Source: DASRHY01 sp046765875 (lineage in GTDB: Bacteria; Actinomycetota; Actinomycetes; Propionibacteriales; Kribbellaceae). From it: a stretch of DNA of 15,100 bases. Each line of letters begins with the position of its first letter. Position 1 is the first letter of the stretch. The notes beneath the pieces were generated by a model that saw only the letters and a list, made by a program, of their open reading frames with translations, did not search any database and had not been told where the DNA came from. Positions 1 to 6,386 of this stretch are shown here, in pieces. The translations under genes and the position numbers were made by a program. The stretch is taken from contig JBKPSJ010000304.1 of NCBI GenBank assembly GCA_046765875.1, positions 1 through 15,100 of the forward strand, written 5' to 3'.

Positions 1-1
1 G

Positions 2-973
2 GTCACGCTCGACTGGCAGGGGTACACGATCGCCAAGACCGGTCCGTGGGCTCAGGGCCCGGCGCTGCTCCAGGCGCTCGCGATGCTGGCCGCGCACGGC
101 GACCCCGCCGACATCGACCTGACCTCCGCCGATGGCGTGCACACTGTCGTCGAGACGGTCAAGCTCGCGTACGCCGACCGCGAGGCCTGGTACGGCGACG
201 GCTCCGGTGTGCCCTTGGACGCGTTGCTCTCGTCGGGCTACGCGGCACAGCGCACATCATTGCTTGAGGCAACCGCTTCGCTGGTGCTCCGGCCGGGCAG
301 CCCGAACGGCAGCAACCCGGTCCTGCCGTCTGTTGCCGCGGGCAACGTCGAGCAGGACGCCAGCACCCGCGAGCCGACGCTGCCGGCCAACGGCGACACC
401 TGCCACCTCGACGTGGTCGACCGGTGGGGCAACCTTGTGTCGGCGACACCGAGCGGTGGCTGGCTGCAGAGCTCGCCCACCATCCCCGAACTCGGCTTCT
501 GCCTCGGCAGCCGGCTGCAGATGTTCTGGGTCGAGGAGGGCCTGCCGGCGTCGCTGGCGCCGGGCAAGCGGCCACGGACCACGCTCACTCCGACGATGGT
601 GCTGCGCGACGGCGTACCGCTGATGGCGTGCGGATCGCCGGGCGGCGACAACCAGGACCAGTGGCAGCTGCTGTTCCTGCTGCGGCACCTCGCACAGGGC
701 CACGACCTGCAGGAGGCGATCGACGCGCCGGCCTGGCACACCACCGGGTTCCCGTCGTCGTTCTGGCCGCGCGGCACCGAACACGGTGGACTGGTCGCCG
801 AGGACCGGCTACGCCCGGCGATGCTGGACGATCTGGCGCGACGCGGGCACAAGGTCAGTGTGGCCGGACCGTGGAGCCTCGGCCGGTTGTGCGCGGTCCG
901 CCGCGACGCCGACGGTGTGCTCTCTGCGGCGGCCAACCCGCGCGGCATGCAGGGCTACGCCTCCGGCCGCTGA
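2..973 (+). CDS. Gamma-glutamyltransferase-family Ntn-hydrolase, C-terminal part (5' end outside window)
   Basis: Open reading continues from the left edge in frame 2, so the true start lies upstream; 323 codons are visible. Family members cleave themselves before a threonine that becomes the N-terminal nucleophile of the small subunit, then hydrolyse or transfer gamma-glutamyl (or acyl) groups. The likely nucleophile is the Thr encoded at 398-400, in the context GDTCHLDVVD, which matches the family pattern T-x-H-x-x-V-x-D. The oxyanion-loop region is CGSPGGDNQDQWQ, followed by a typical ALAPGKRPRTTLTP-like segment upstream of it. The DNQDQWQ extension resembles the acylase-like GGT branch (such as mycobacterial GgtA) more than E. 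coli Ggt; substrate is therefore open. No signal peptide can be assessed. The 3' end overlaps the convergent GntR gene by 19 bp, which suggests a functional pairing but does not prove it. Confidence 0.9.
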   Translation, partial: VTLDWQGYTIAKTGPWAQGPALLQALAMLAAHGDPADIDLTSADGVHTVVETVKLAYADREAWYGDGSGVPLDALLSSGYAAQRTSLLEATASLVLRPGSPNGSNPVLPSVAAGNVEQDASTREPTLPANGDTCHLDVVDRWGNLVSATPSGGWLQSSPTIPELGFCLGSRLQMFWVEEGLPASLAPGKRPRTTLTPTMVLRDGVPLMACGSPGGDNQDQWQLLFLLRHLAQGHDLQEAIDAPAWHTTGFPSSFWPRGTEHGGLVAEDRLRPAMLDDLARRGHKVSVAGPWSLGRLCAVRRDADGVLSAAANPRGMQGYASGR

Positions 974-1632
974 TCCTCTGAGCCCGGGCGAAGGACTTCC
1001 CGGGTGGCTGCCTCGGCGTGCAACCGGGCCACCTCGGTCGCGGTCTCGCGGTCGCCCGCCGCGATCGCGTCCACCAGCGGAATGTGCTCGCGCCACGGGT
1101 GCGGCTCGCGTGGCTCCGGCCCGGCCCGCAATACGCGGTGGACGTGGTGGTACAGCGCGGTCCCGATCGATACCAGCCACCGGTTCTGGCTGATCTCGAC
1201 GACCCGCAGGTGCAGGTCTCCGTCCAGCCACGCCACCCCGTCGACGTCACCCGCGTCGGTGGCGGCATGGCTCTGGTCGAGCAGGACGCGCAGGCCCGTG
1301 ACGTCGTCCGCGGTCGCGCGCTCCGCCGCGAGCGCGGCCGCCAGCGGCTCGAGTCGTTCGCGTACGGCGAAGATGTCCCGCACCGCGTTCTCGTCCAGCG
1401 TCGACACCACCGCGCCACGCCGGGGCTCGACCACCACGAACCCCTCCGACTCGGCCACCCGCAGCGCCTCGCGGACCGGGTTCCGCGACACGCCGAAGTC
1501 GTCGGCCAGCCGATCCTCGGTCAGCCGTTCGCCCGCCGCGTACGCGCCGTCGGCGATCCTGCGGCGCAACTCGGTCAGTACCTGGTCCCGCAGGCCCTGT
1601 TGTCCCCCGCCGGTCGTCGCACTCGTGTCCAC
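955..1632 (-). CDS. GntR-family transcriptional regulator, FadR/FCD subfamily
   Basis: A 225-residue DNA-binding regulator. The N-terminal winged helix spans about residues 12-75 (LRDQVLTELRRRIADGAY, then LADDFGVSRNPVREALRVAESEGFV, the usual GntR recognition region). The C-terminal all-helical FCD ligand domain spans about 82-212 and keeps the likely metal-binding set Asp137, His141, His183 and His205, so the effector is probably a small organic acid or similar ligand bound with a divalent metal. I chose the GTG at 1632 because GGAAGGGG lies just upstream as a ribosome binding site. The frame stays open up to a GTG at 1710, but that extension would be low-complexity Arg/Gly/Pro sequence and would read through the 1672-1699 palindrome. 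The gene converges on the GGT-family gene and its stop lies inside that gene's 3' end. Target genes are unknown; the adjacent hydrolase is the simplest candidate. Confidence 0.9.
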   Translation of the reverse strand: MDTSATTGGGQQGLRDQVLTELRRRIADGAYAAGERLTEDRLADDFGVSRNPVREALRVAESEGFVVVEPRRGAVVSTLDENAVRDIFAVRERLEPLAAALAAERATADDVTGLRVLLDQSHAATDAGDVDGVAWLDGDLHLRVVEISQNRWLVSIGTALYHHVHRVLRAGPEPREPHPWREHIPLVDAIAAGDRETATEVARLHAEAATREVLRPGSEDQRPEA

Positions 1633-1660
1633 CCGGCCCCTTCCACCGACCCGCTTCCCA

Positions 1661-1688
1661 ACCGTAGACGACCGGGGGCGCGCTGGCA
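1661..1688 (-). promoter_or_regulatory. Candidate promoter of the GntR gene
   Basis: On the minus strand, TACGGT (1666-1661) fits an actinobacterial -10 TANNNT, and TGCCAG (1688-1683) sits 16 bp upstream as a weak -35. This would place transcription start about 20-25 nt before the GTG at 1632, leaving room for the GGAAGGGG ribosome site. The -35 lies in the loop of the 1672-1699 palindrome. Matches are modest, so this is a suggestion. Confidence 0.35.
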
Positions 1689-1699
1689 CGCGCCCCCGG
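1672..1699 (-). terminator. Perfect 11-bp hairpin after the ABC operon; terminator and/or GntR operator
   Basis: CCGGGGGCGCG (1672-1682) pairs perfectly with CGCGCCCCCGG (1689-1699) around a 6-nt loop. It lies 54 nt past the stop of the second ABC gene and about 40 nt before the GntR start, both on the minus strand. There is no clear T-run after it, as is common for actinobacterial terminators. Because it also overlaps the likely GntR promoter, an operator role is equally possible. Confidence 0.55.
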
Positions 1700-1753
1700 G
1701 GATTCGCCACTTGAACCGCTTCGAAAACGGCCAGCGTTCAGCCGACGCAGGGG

Positions 1754-3814
1754 TCAGGCGGGTACAGGCTCCTCCTCGACGTCGGCGACCGCACCCTTGA
1801 ACTGCGCCTGGTACAGCCGGGCGTACGCGCCGTTCGCGGCGAGCAGCTGCTGGTGGTTGCCCTGCTCGACGATCGCGCCGTCCTCCATCACCAGGATCAG
1901 GTCCGCGTCGCGGATCGTGGACAGCCGGTGCGCGATCACGAAGCTGGTCCGGTCCGACCGCAGCGCCGCCATCGCGTGCTGGACCAGCAGCTCGGTCCGG
2001 GTGTCGACCGAGCTGGTCGCCTCGTCAAGGATCAGCAGCGACGGATTGGCCAGGAACGCCCGGGCGATCGTGATCAACTGCTTCTCGCCCGCGCTGACGT
2101 TGCTGCCCTCCTCGTCGATCACCGTGTCGTACCCGTCCGGCAGGCTGTGCACGAACCGGTCGACGTACGTGGCCTTGGCCGCGGCGAGGATCTCCTCGTC
2201 GGTCGCGTCCGGCCGTCCGTAGCGCAGGTTGTCCCGGATGGTGCCGCCGAACAGCCAGGTGTCCTGTAGCACCATGCCGATCTGCGCGCGCAGGTCGTGC
2301 CGGCTGAGCCTGGTGATGTCGACGCCGTCGAGCGTGATCCGGCCGCCGTCCAGCTCGTAGAACCGCAGGATGAGGTTCACCAGCGTGGTCTTGCCGGCGC
2401 CCGTCGGGCCGACGATCGCCACCGTCTGGCCGGGTTCGGCCACCAGCGACAGGTCGTCGATCAGCGGCTTGTCCGGGTCGTAGGAGAACGACACGTGCTC
2501 GAACTCGACCCGGCCGCGCTGGCGCCGCTCGTCGACCGGCCGCGCGTCCGCGCTGTCCGGTACCTGCTCCTGCGCGTCCAGCAGGTCGAAGACCCGCTCG
2601 GCCGAGGCGACACCGGACTGCAACAGATTCGCCATCGAGGCCACCTGCGTCAGCGGCTGGGTGAACTGACGCGAGTAGATGATGAACGCCTGCACGTCGC
2701 CGAGGCTCATCGCACCCGACGCCACCTGCAGGCCGCCGATCACCGCGACCGCGACATAGCTCAGGTTCCCGATGAACATCGTGGCCGGCATGATGATGCC
2801 GCTGACGAACTGAGCACCGAAGCTGGCCTGGAACAGTTCCTCGTTCTTGCTGTGGAAGGCCTCCTCGACCTCCTTCTGGCGGCCGAACACCTTGACCAGC
2901 TCGTGCCCGGTGAACGCCTCCTCGATCTGCCCGTTCAGCGCGCCGGTGTGCGTCCACTGCGCGATGAACATCTTCTGCGAGCGCTTTGCGATCTGCTTGG
3001 TGACCACCAGCGACAACGGAATCGCGACCAGCGCGACGATCGCCAGCAGTGGCGAGATGACGAACATCATCACCAGTACGCCGACCACCGTCAGCAACGA
3101 GGTGAGCAACTGGCTCATCGTCTGCTGCAGGCTCTGCTGAATGTTGTCGATGTCGTTGGTCACCCGGCTGAGCAGCTCGCCGCGCGGCTGCTTGTCGTAG
3201 TACTCCAGCGGCAGCCGGTGCAGCTTGGCCTCGACCTCGTCCCGCATCCGCATCACGGACCGGTTCACCGCGCCGGTGAGCAGCCAGCCCTGCAGCCACA
3301 TCGCCAGCGAGGACACCACGTACAACGCAAGCGCCAGCATCAGCACGTGGCCCAGAGCACTGAAGTCGACGCCGTGCCCGGGGTTCACATGGTTGATCTT
3401 GAGCAGCAGGTCGGCCAGGTTGTTGTTGCCCTGGGCACGGGCCGCCGCGGCCGCCTGCTCCAGGCTGGTGCCCTCGGGAATCCGGCGCCCTACCACGCCG
3501 GCGAAGATCAGGTCCGTGGCCCGGCCCAGGATCTTCGGGCCGATCACGCTGAACGCGACGCCGACGACCGCCAGCAGACCCACGGCCATCAGGCTGTTGC
3601 GCTCCGGCGCCAGCCGCATCACCAGCCGCTTTGCGGAGCCCTTGAAATCCGACGACTTCTCCGCGGGCATCCCCGCGGACATCCACCGGCCGGGCCCGGG
3701 CCCGGCCGGCGCGCGGCCCGCGGTCGGCAGTCGCTTGGCCGGCCCTCCGGCCTGTCCTGCCGCCGGCCCGCCGGCCGGCGGATTGGCCGGCGGATTGGTC
3801 GTGGTGCGGCTCAT
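1754..3814 (-). CDS. ABC exporter half-transporter, catalytically competent subunit of a heterodimer
   Basis: A 686-residue fused TMD-NBD exporter subunit. Residues 1-55 are Pro/Ala/Gly-rich and probably disordered. The six-helix transmembrane domain runs from about 75 to 400, with an unusually long extracytoplasmic loop (about 105-152) between TM1 and TM2. The NBD covers about 435-670: Walker A GPTGAGKT 469-476, Q-loop Gln517, signature VSAGEKQ 573-579, Walker B LLILDE 593-598 with catalytic Glu598, and H-loop His629. The signature is SAGEKQ rather than SGGQ. Start: ATG at 3814 overlaps the preceding ABC gene's TGA (ATGA), giving translational coupling; the open frame upstream is only the antisense-free shadow of that gene. 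Together with its partner it should form one exporter for drugs, lipids or peptides; the substrate cannot be read from sequence. It is last in a tetR-led operon, so it is probably induced by ligand binding to that repressor. Confidence 0.93.
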   Translation of the reverse strand: MSRTTTNPPANPPAGGPAAGQAGGPAKRLPTAGRAPAGPGPGRWMSAGMPAEKSSDFKGSAKRLVMRLAPERNSLMAVGLLAVVGVAFSVIGPKILGRATDLIFAGVVGRRIPEGTSLEQAAAAARAQGNNNLADLLLKINHVNPGHGVDFSALGHVLMLALALYVVSSLAMWLQGWLLTGAVNRSVMRMRDEVEAKLHRLPLEYYDKQPRGELLSRVTNDIDNIQQSLQQTMSQLLTSLLTVVGVLVMMFVISPLLAIVALVAIPLSLVVTKQIAKRSQKMFIAQWTHTGALNGQIEEAFTGHELVKVFGRQKEVEEAFHSKNEELFQASFGAQFVSGIIMPATMFIGNLSYVAVAVIGGLQVASGAMSLGDVQAFIIYSRQFTQPLTQVASMANLLQSGVASAERVFDLLDAQEQVPDSADARPVDERRQRGRVEFEHVSFSYDPDKPLIDDLSLVAEPGQTVAIVGPTGAGKTTLVNLILRFYELDGGRITLDGVDITRLSRHDLRAQIGMVLQDTWLFGGTIRDNLRYGRPDATDEEILAAAKATYVDRFVHSLPDGYDTVIDEEGSNVSAGEKQLITIARAFLANPSLLILDEATSSVDTRTELLVQHAMAALRSDRTSFVIAHRLSTIRDADLILVMEDGAIVEQGNHQQLLAANGAYARLYQAQFKGAVADVEEEPVPA
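3773..3796. repeat. 12-bp tandem duplication inside the second ABC gene
   Basis: GGCCGGCGGATT occurs twice head-to-tail (3773-3784 and 3785-3796). On the coding strand it encodes the repeated Asn-Pro-Pro-Ala of the disordered N-terminus. It is in frame, so copy-number change would only lengthen or shorten the tail by four residues per unit. Confidence 0.8.
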
Positions 3815-5544
3815 GCGGCCTCCTCCGCGGCGAGCTGGGACTCGACGATCTCGGCGTACGTCGCGTTGGTGGCCAGCAGTTCCTCGTGCGTGCCGACACC
3901 GACCAGCCGGCCGTCCTCGAGTACGAGGATCTGGTCGGCGTCGGTGATGGTCGACACCCGCTGGGCCACGATCACGACGGTCGCCTCCCTGGTGTGCGGC
4001 CGCAGCGCCGCCCGCAGCCGGGCGTCGGTGGCCAGGTCCAGAGCAGAGAACGAGTCGTCGAACAAGTAGATCTGGGGTTTCGCGACCAGCGCGCGAGCGA
4101 TACACAGCCGCTGCCGCTGGCCGCCGGACACATTCGTCCCGCCCTGCGCGATCGGACTGTCCAGCCTGTCCGGCATCAGGCGCACGAAGTCGGCGGCCTG
4201 GGCGATCTCGAGCGCCTGCCACAGCTCGTCGTCGGTCGCTTCCGGGTCGCCGTAGCGCAGGTTGCTGGCCACCGTCCCGGTGAACAGGTACGCCTTCTGC
4301 GGCACGATGCCGATCCGGTGCCGCAGCACGTCCGGGTCGAGCTCGCGTACGTCGGTGCCGTCGATCCGTACCGCGCCCCTGGTGACGTCGAACAGCCGCG
4401 GCACCAGCGACAGCAGCGTCGTCTTGCCGGCGCCGGTGCTGCCGATCACGGCCGTCGTCCTGCCCGGCAACGCGCGGAAGCTGACGTCATTGATCACCGG
4501 GTCGGACGCCCCCGGGTACTGGAACGTGACGTCGTCGAACTCCAGCACCCCGGCGCCCACCAGCGTGGTCACCGGCTCGACCGGCGGCGCCACCGACGAC
4601 TCGGTCCGCAGCACCTCGGCGATCCGGTCCGAACTGACGGCGGCGCGCGGGATCATCATCGCCATGAACGTCGCCATCATCACCGACATCAGGATCTGCA
4701 TCAGGTAGGCCATGAAGGCGGTAAGCGCGCCGACCTGCATCTCGCCGGCGTCCACCCGGTGTGCACCGAACCACAGCACCGCGACGGTGGAGGCGTTGAA
4801 GACCAGCATCACGACCGGGAACATCCGTACCATCAGCCGGCCGACCCGCAGCGCGACCATGGTCAGGTCCTCGTTGGCGGTGCCGAACCGGCCGGTCTCA
4901 GCCGGCTCGCGGACGAACGCGCGCACCACCCGGATACCGGTGATCTGCTCGCGCAGCACCCGGTTGACGGTGTCGATCTTGGTCTGCATCCGCCGGAAGC
5001 CGGGCACCATCTTGCGGATGATCATGGCGAGTGCGCCGACCAGCACCGGTACGACTACGAGCATCAGCCATGACAGCCCGACATCGGTACGCAGGGCCAT
5101 GACGATGCCGCCGACCATCATGATCGGCGCCGCGACCATCATGGTCAGGCTCATCACCACCAGCATCTGGATCTGCTGTACGTCGTTGGTGGTACGGGTG
5201 ATCAGCGACGGCGCCCCGAACTGGTTGACCTCGCGGGCGGAGAACGATCCGACCCTGTGGAAGATCGAGGCCCGCAGGTCGCGGCCGAAGCCCATCGCGG
5301 TCCGGGCGCCGAAGTACACCGCGACGATCGAGCAGACGATCTGAATCAGGCTGACCGACAGCATCCAGCCGCCGACTCGCATGATGTAGTCGGTGTCGCC
5401 CTTGGCGACGCCGTTGTCGATGATGTCCGCGTTGAGGGCGGGCAGGTAGAGCGAGGCGATCGTCCCGCACAACTGCAGGAGCACCACCGCGCCGAGGTAG
5501 CGGGAGTATCCGCGCAGGTGGCTGCGCAGAAGTTGGATGAGCAT
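3811..5544 (-). CDS. ABC exporter half-transporter, degenerate-site subunit of a heterodimer
   Basis: A 577-residue TMD-NBD exporter subunit. Transmembrane helices fill about residues 15-300 and the NBD about 333-570: Walker A GSTGAGKTT 368-376, Q-loop Gln416, canonical signature VSGGQRQ 472-478, Walker B IYLFD 492-496. The residue after the Walker B Asp is Asp497 where an active ATPase has Glu, and the H-loop residue is Gln528 where His is expected (VAQRVSTI). These two substitutions mark the degenerate partner in heterodimeric exporters such as TM287/288, BmrCD and LmrCD. Its intact signature would complete the active site of the downstream subunit, whereas the partner's altered SAGEKQ would face this degenerate site. 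Start ATG at 5544 directly follows the tetR TAG (TAGATG), and its TGA overlaps the next ATG. Expression should therefore follow the TetR promoter. Confidence 0.94.
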   Translation of the reverse strand: MLIQLLRSHLRGYSRYLGAVVLLQLCGTIASLYLPALNADIIDNGVAKGDTDYIMRVGGWMLSVSLIQIVCSIVAVYFGARTAMGFGRDLRASIFHRVGSFSAREVNQFGAPSLITRTTNDVQQIQMLVVMSLTMMVAAPIMMVGGIVMALRTDVGLSWLMLVVVPVLVGALAMIIRKMVPGFRRMQTKIDTVNRVLREQITGIRVVRAFVREPAETGRFGTANEDLTMVALRVGRLMVRMFPVVMLVFNASTVAVLWFGAHRVDAGEMQVGALTAFMAYLMQILMSVMMATFMAMMIPRAAVSSDRIAEVLRTESSVAPPVEPVTTLVGAGVLEFDDVTFQYPGASDPVINDVSFRALPGRTTAVIGSTGAGKTTLLSLVPRLFDVTRGAVRIDGTDVRELDPDVLRHRIGIVPQKAYLFTGTVASNLRYGDPEATDDELWQALEIAQAADFVRLMPDRLDSPIAQGGTNVSGGQRQRLCIARALVAKPQIYLFDDSFSALDLATDARLRAALRPHTREATVVIVAQRVSTITDADQILVLEDGRLVGVGTHEELLATNATYAEIVESQLAAEEAA

Positions 5545-6180
5545 CTAGTCCCCTGAGTCCCCTGAGTTCTTGTCTCCTGGATGCGCGAGAACGCCGTTCA
5601 GGATCACGTCGGTGATCTGCTCGGCGGTGAGCAACTTGCCGTCGGCGATCATCGGGTGCGAGCCGGAGAAGATCAGCAGCCGCATCAGGTGCGCGACCTC
5701 CTCCAGCGGCAGCCGGAACTGGTCCTCGTCCGGCTTCAGCAGCCCGACCACCGCCACGAGGATGCGCTCGTTCTGCTCGATCGCCTCCTGCCGCGGCCTG
5801 CCGTCGGCCATCGTCCGGTCCTTCATCGGCGGCCGTGCCATCCGCATCGCCATCATCAGCGTGATGATCCCGCTGAGCCGCTTCTGGAACATCTCCGTCA
5901 TCGCGATCAGCCGTTCGCGCAGCGGCAGATCGGTGTCGATCGCGGCCAGCCCGGCGAAGAACGGCGCCGGGTCGAACGCCGACTGCATCGCGGCGTCGAT
6001 CAGTGCGTCCTTGTTCGGGAAGACGCGGAAGATCGTGCCCTCCGCGACGCCGGCCGCCTCGGCGATCTGCCGCGTGGTGACGTCCTGGCCGTGCACCCGC
6101 AGCAGCGGCAGCGTCGCCTCGATCAGCGCGATCCGCCGGTCCTCCGGCGCCATCGGCCGGGCTCGCTGTCTCACGTTCAC
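5545..6180 (-). CDS. TetR-family repressor, first gene of the efflux operon
   Basis: About 211 residues. The N-terminal TetR DNA-binding domain (about residues 12-60) shows RRIALIEATLPLLRVHG followed by the helix-turn-helix TTRQIAEAAGVAEGTIFRVF. The rest is helical ligand-binding sequence without recognisable motifs, rich in Met around the middle (MTEMFQKRL, LMMAMRMARP), compatible with hydrophobic ligands. Start choice: GTG at 6180 lies 7 nt after a TAGTCT -10 box and no ribosome site precedes it, so a leaderless mRNA is likely. GTG at 6174 and ATG at 6153 are alternatives. A GTG at 6210 is in frame but falls inside the operator and promoter. The stop TAG touches the ATG of the first ABC gene. 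The probable operator at 6196-6213 implies autoregulation plus control of the exporter, with derepression by an exported compound. Confidence 0.92.
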   Translation of the reverse strand: MNVRQRARPMAPEDRRIALIEATLPLLRVHGQDVTTRQIAEAAGVAEGTIFRVFPNKDALIDAAMQSAFDPAPFFAGLAAIDTDLPLRERLIAMTEMFQKRLSGIITLMMAMRMARPPMKDRTMADGRPRQEAIEQNERILVAVVGLLKPDEDQFRLPLEEVAHLMRLLIFSGSHPMIADGKLLTAEQITDVILNGVLAHPGDKNSGDSGD

Positions 6181-6187
6181 GATGACC

Positions 6188-6216
6188 AGACTAAATGAGT
6201 GAGGACTCACTCACAA
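6188..6216 (-). promoter_or_regulatory. Promoter of the tetR-ABC-ABC operon
   Basis: Minus strand: -35 TTGTGA (6216-6211), a 17-bp spacer and -10 TAGTCT (6193-6188). Both boxes fit sigma-70-type actinobacterial promoters, and the spacing is ideal. Predicted transcription start falls at or next to the GTG at 6180, so the message would be leaderless or nearly so. The spacer is almost filled by the 6196-6213 palindrome. Confidence 0.7.
6196..6213. promoter_or_regulatory. Palindromic TetR operator
   Basis: TGAGTGAG and CTCACTCA form perfect 8-bp arms around a 2-bp GA centre. The site lies between and partly over the -35 and -10 of the tetR promoter, so a bound dimer would block RNA polymerase. 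Size, symmetry and position match known TetR-family operators; binding by this TetR is inferred. Confidence 0.8.
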
Positions 6217-6386
6217 CGTCGTTTTCACCGCCAGCGCAAGTCACTTACATATCCGATGTCTGCCACAACCCGACGTTATTCCTGGTCGGATGGTTCAGCT
6301 CTGCGTGCCAGACATCCGATCTTTGGAGTGAGGACGACGAAGCGCGCCGGGCCGCGCTCACTCATAGCCACAAGGGATGGCGAGGT
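6217..6386. other. Intergenic region between helY stop and tetR promoter
   Basis: About 170 bases with no credible gene. It is less GC-rich than its neighbours. It contains an imperfect inverted repeat (ATCCGATGTCTG at 6251-6262 with CAGACATCCGAT at 6309-6320, 11 of 12 pairing) and a second pair of TetR-operator-like half-sites at 6326-6335 and 6357-6364. Both are described under findings. Confidence 0.7.
6326..6363 (-). terminator. Hairpin downstream of helY, possible terminator
   Basis: Just past the helY TAA, GAGTGAG and CTCACTC (6326-6332 and 6357-6363) can pair. Alternatively AGCGCG (6341-6346) and CGCGCT (6353-6358) form a compact GC-rich stem with a 6-nt loop. On the minus strand the inner stem is followed by TCGTCGTCC, not a true T-run. 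Either fold could stop transcription before the tetR promoter; the outer arms equally resemble operator half-sites. Confidence 0.4.

Noticed and set aside
2297..4069. Long plus-strand frame (590 codons) antisense to the second ABC gene
   Set aside because: Composition is His/Gln/Arg-rich as expected for the reverse complement of high-GC coding DNA; no domain is recognisable and the opposite strand carries a clear transporter.
3815..4222. N-terminal extension of the second ABC gene up to 4222, giving an 822-residue protein
   Set aside because: The extension overlaps the first ABC gene's NBD in another frame, is Arg/Ala/Gly-rich shadow sequence, and the ATGA overlap at 3814 gives a natural start.
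5257..5556. Plus-strand frame of 99 codons over the ABC start and tetR junction
   Set aside because: Antisense shadow of the exporter gene with no independent start signal.
6181..6210. GTG at 6210 as tetR start
   Set aside because: It lies within the palindromic operator and upstream of the -10 box, so it would not be transcribed from the predicted promoter.
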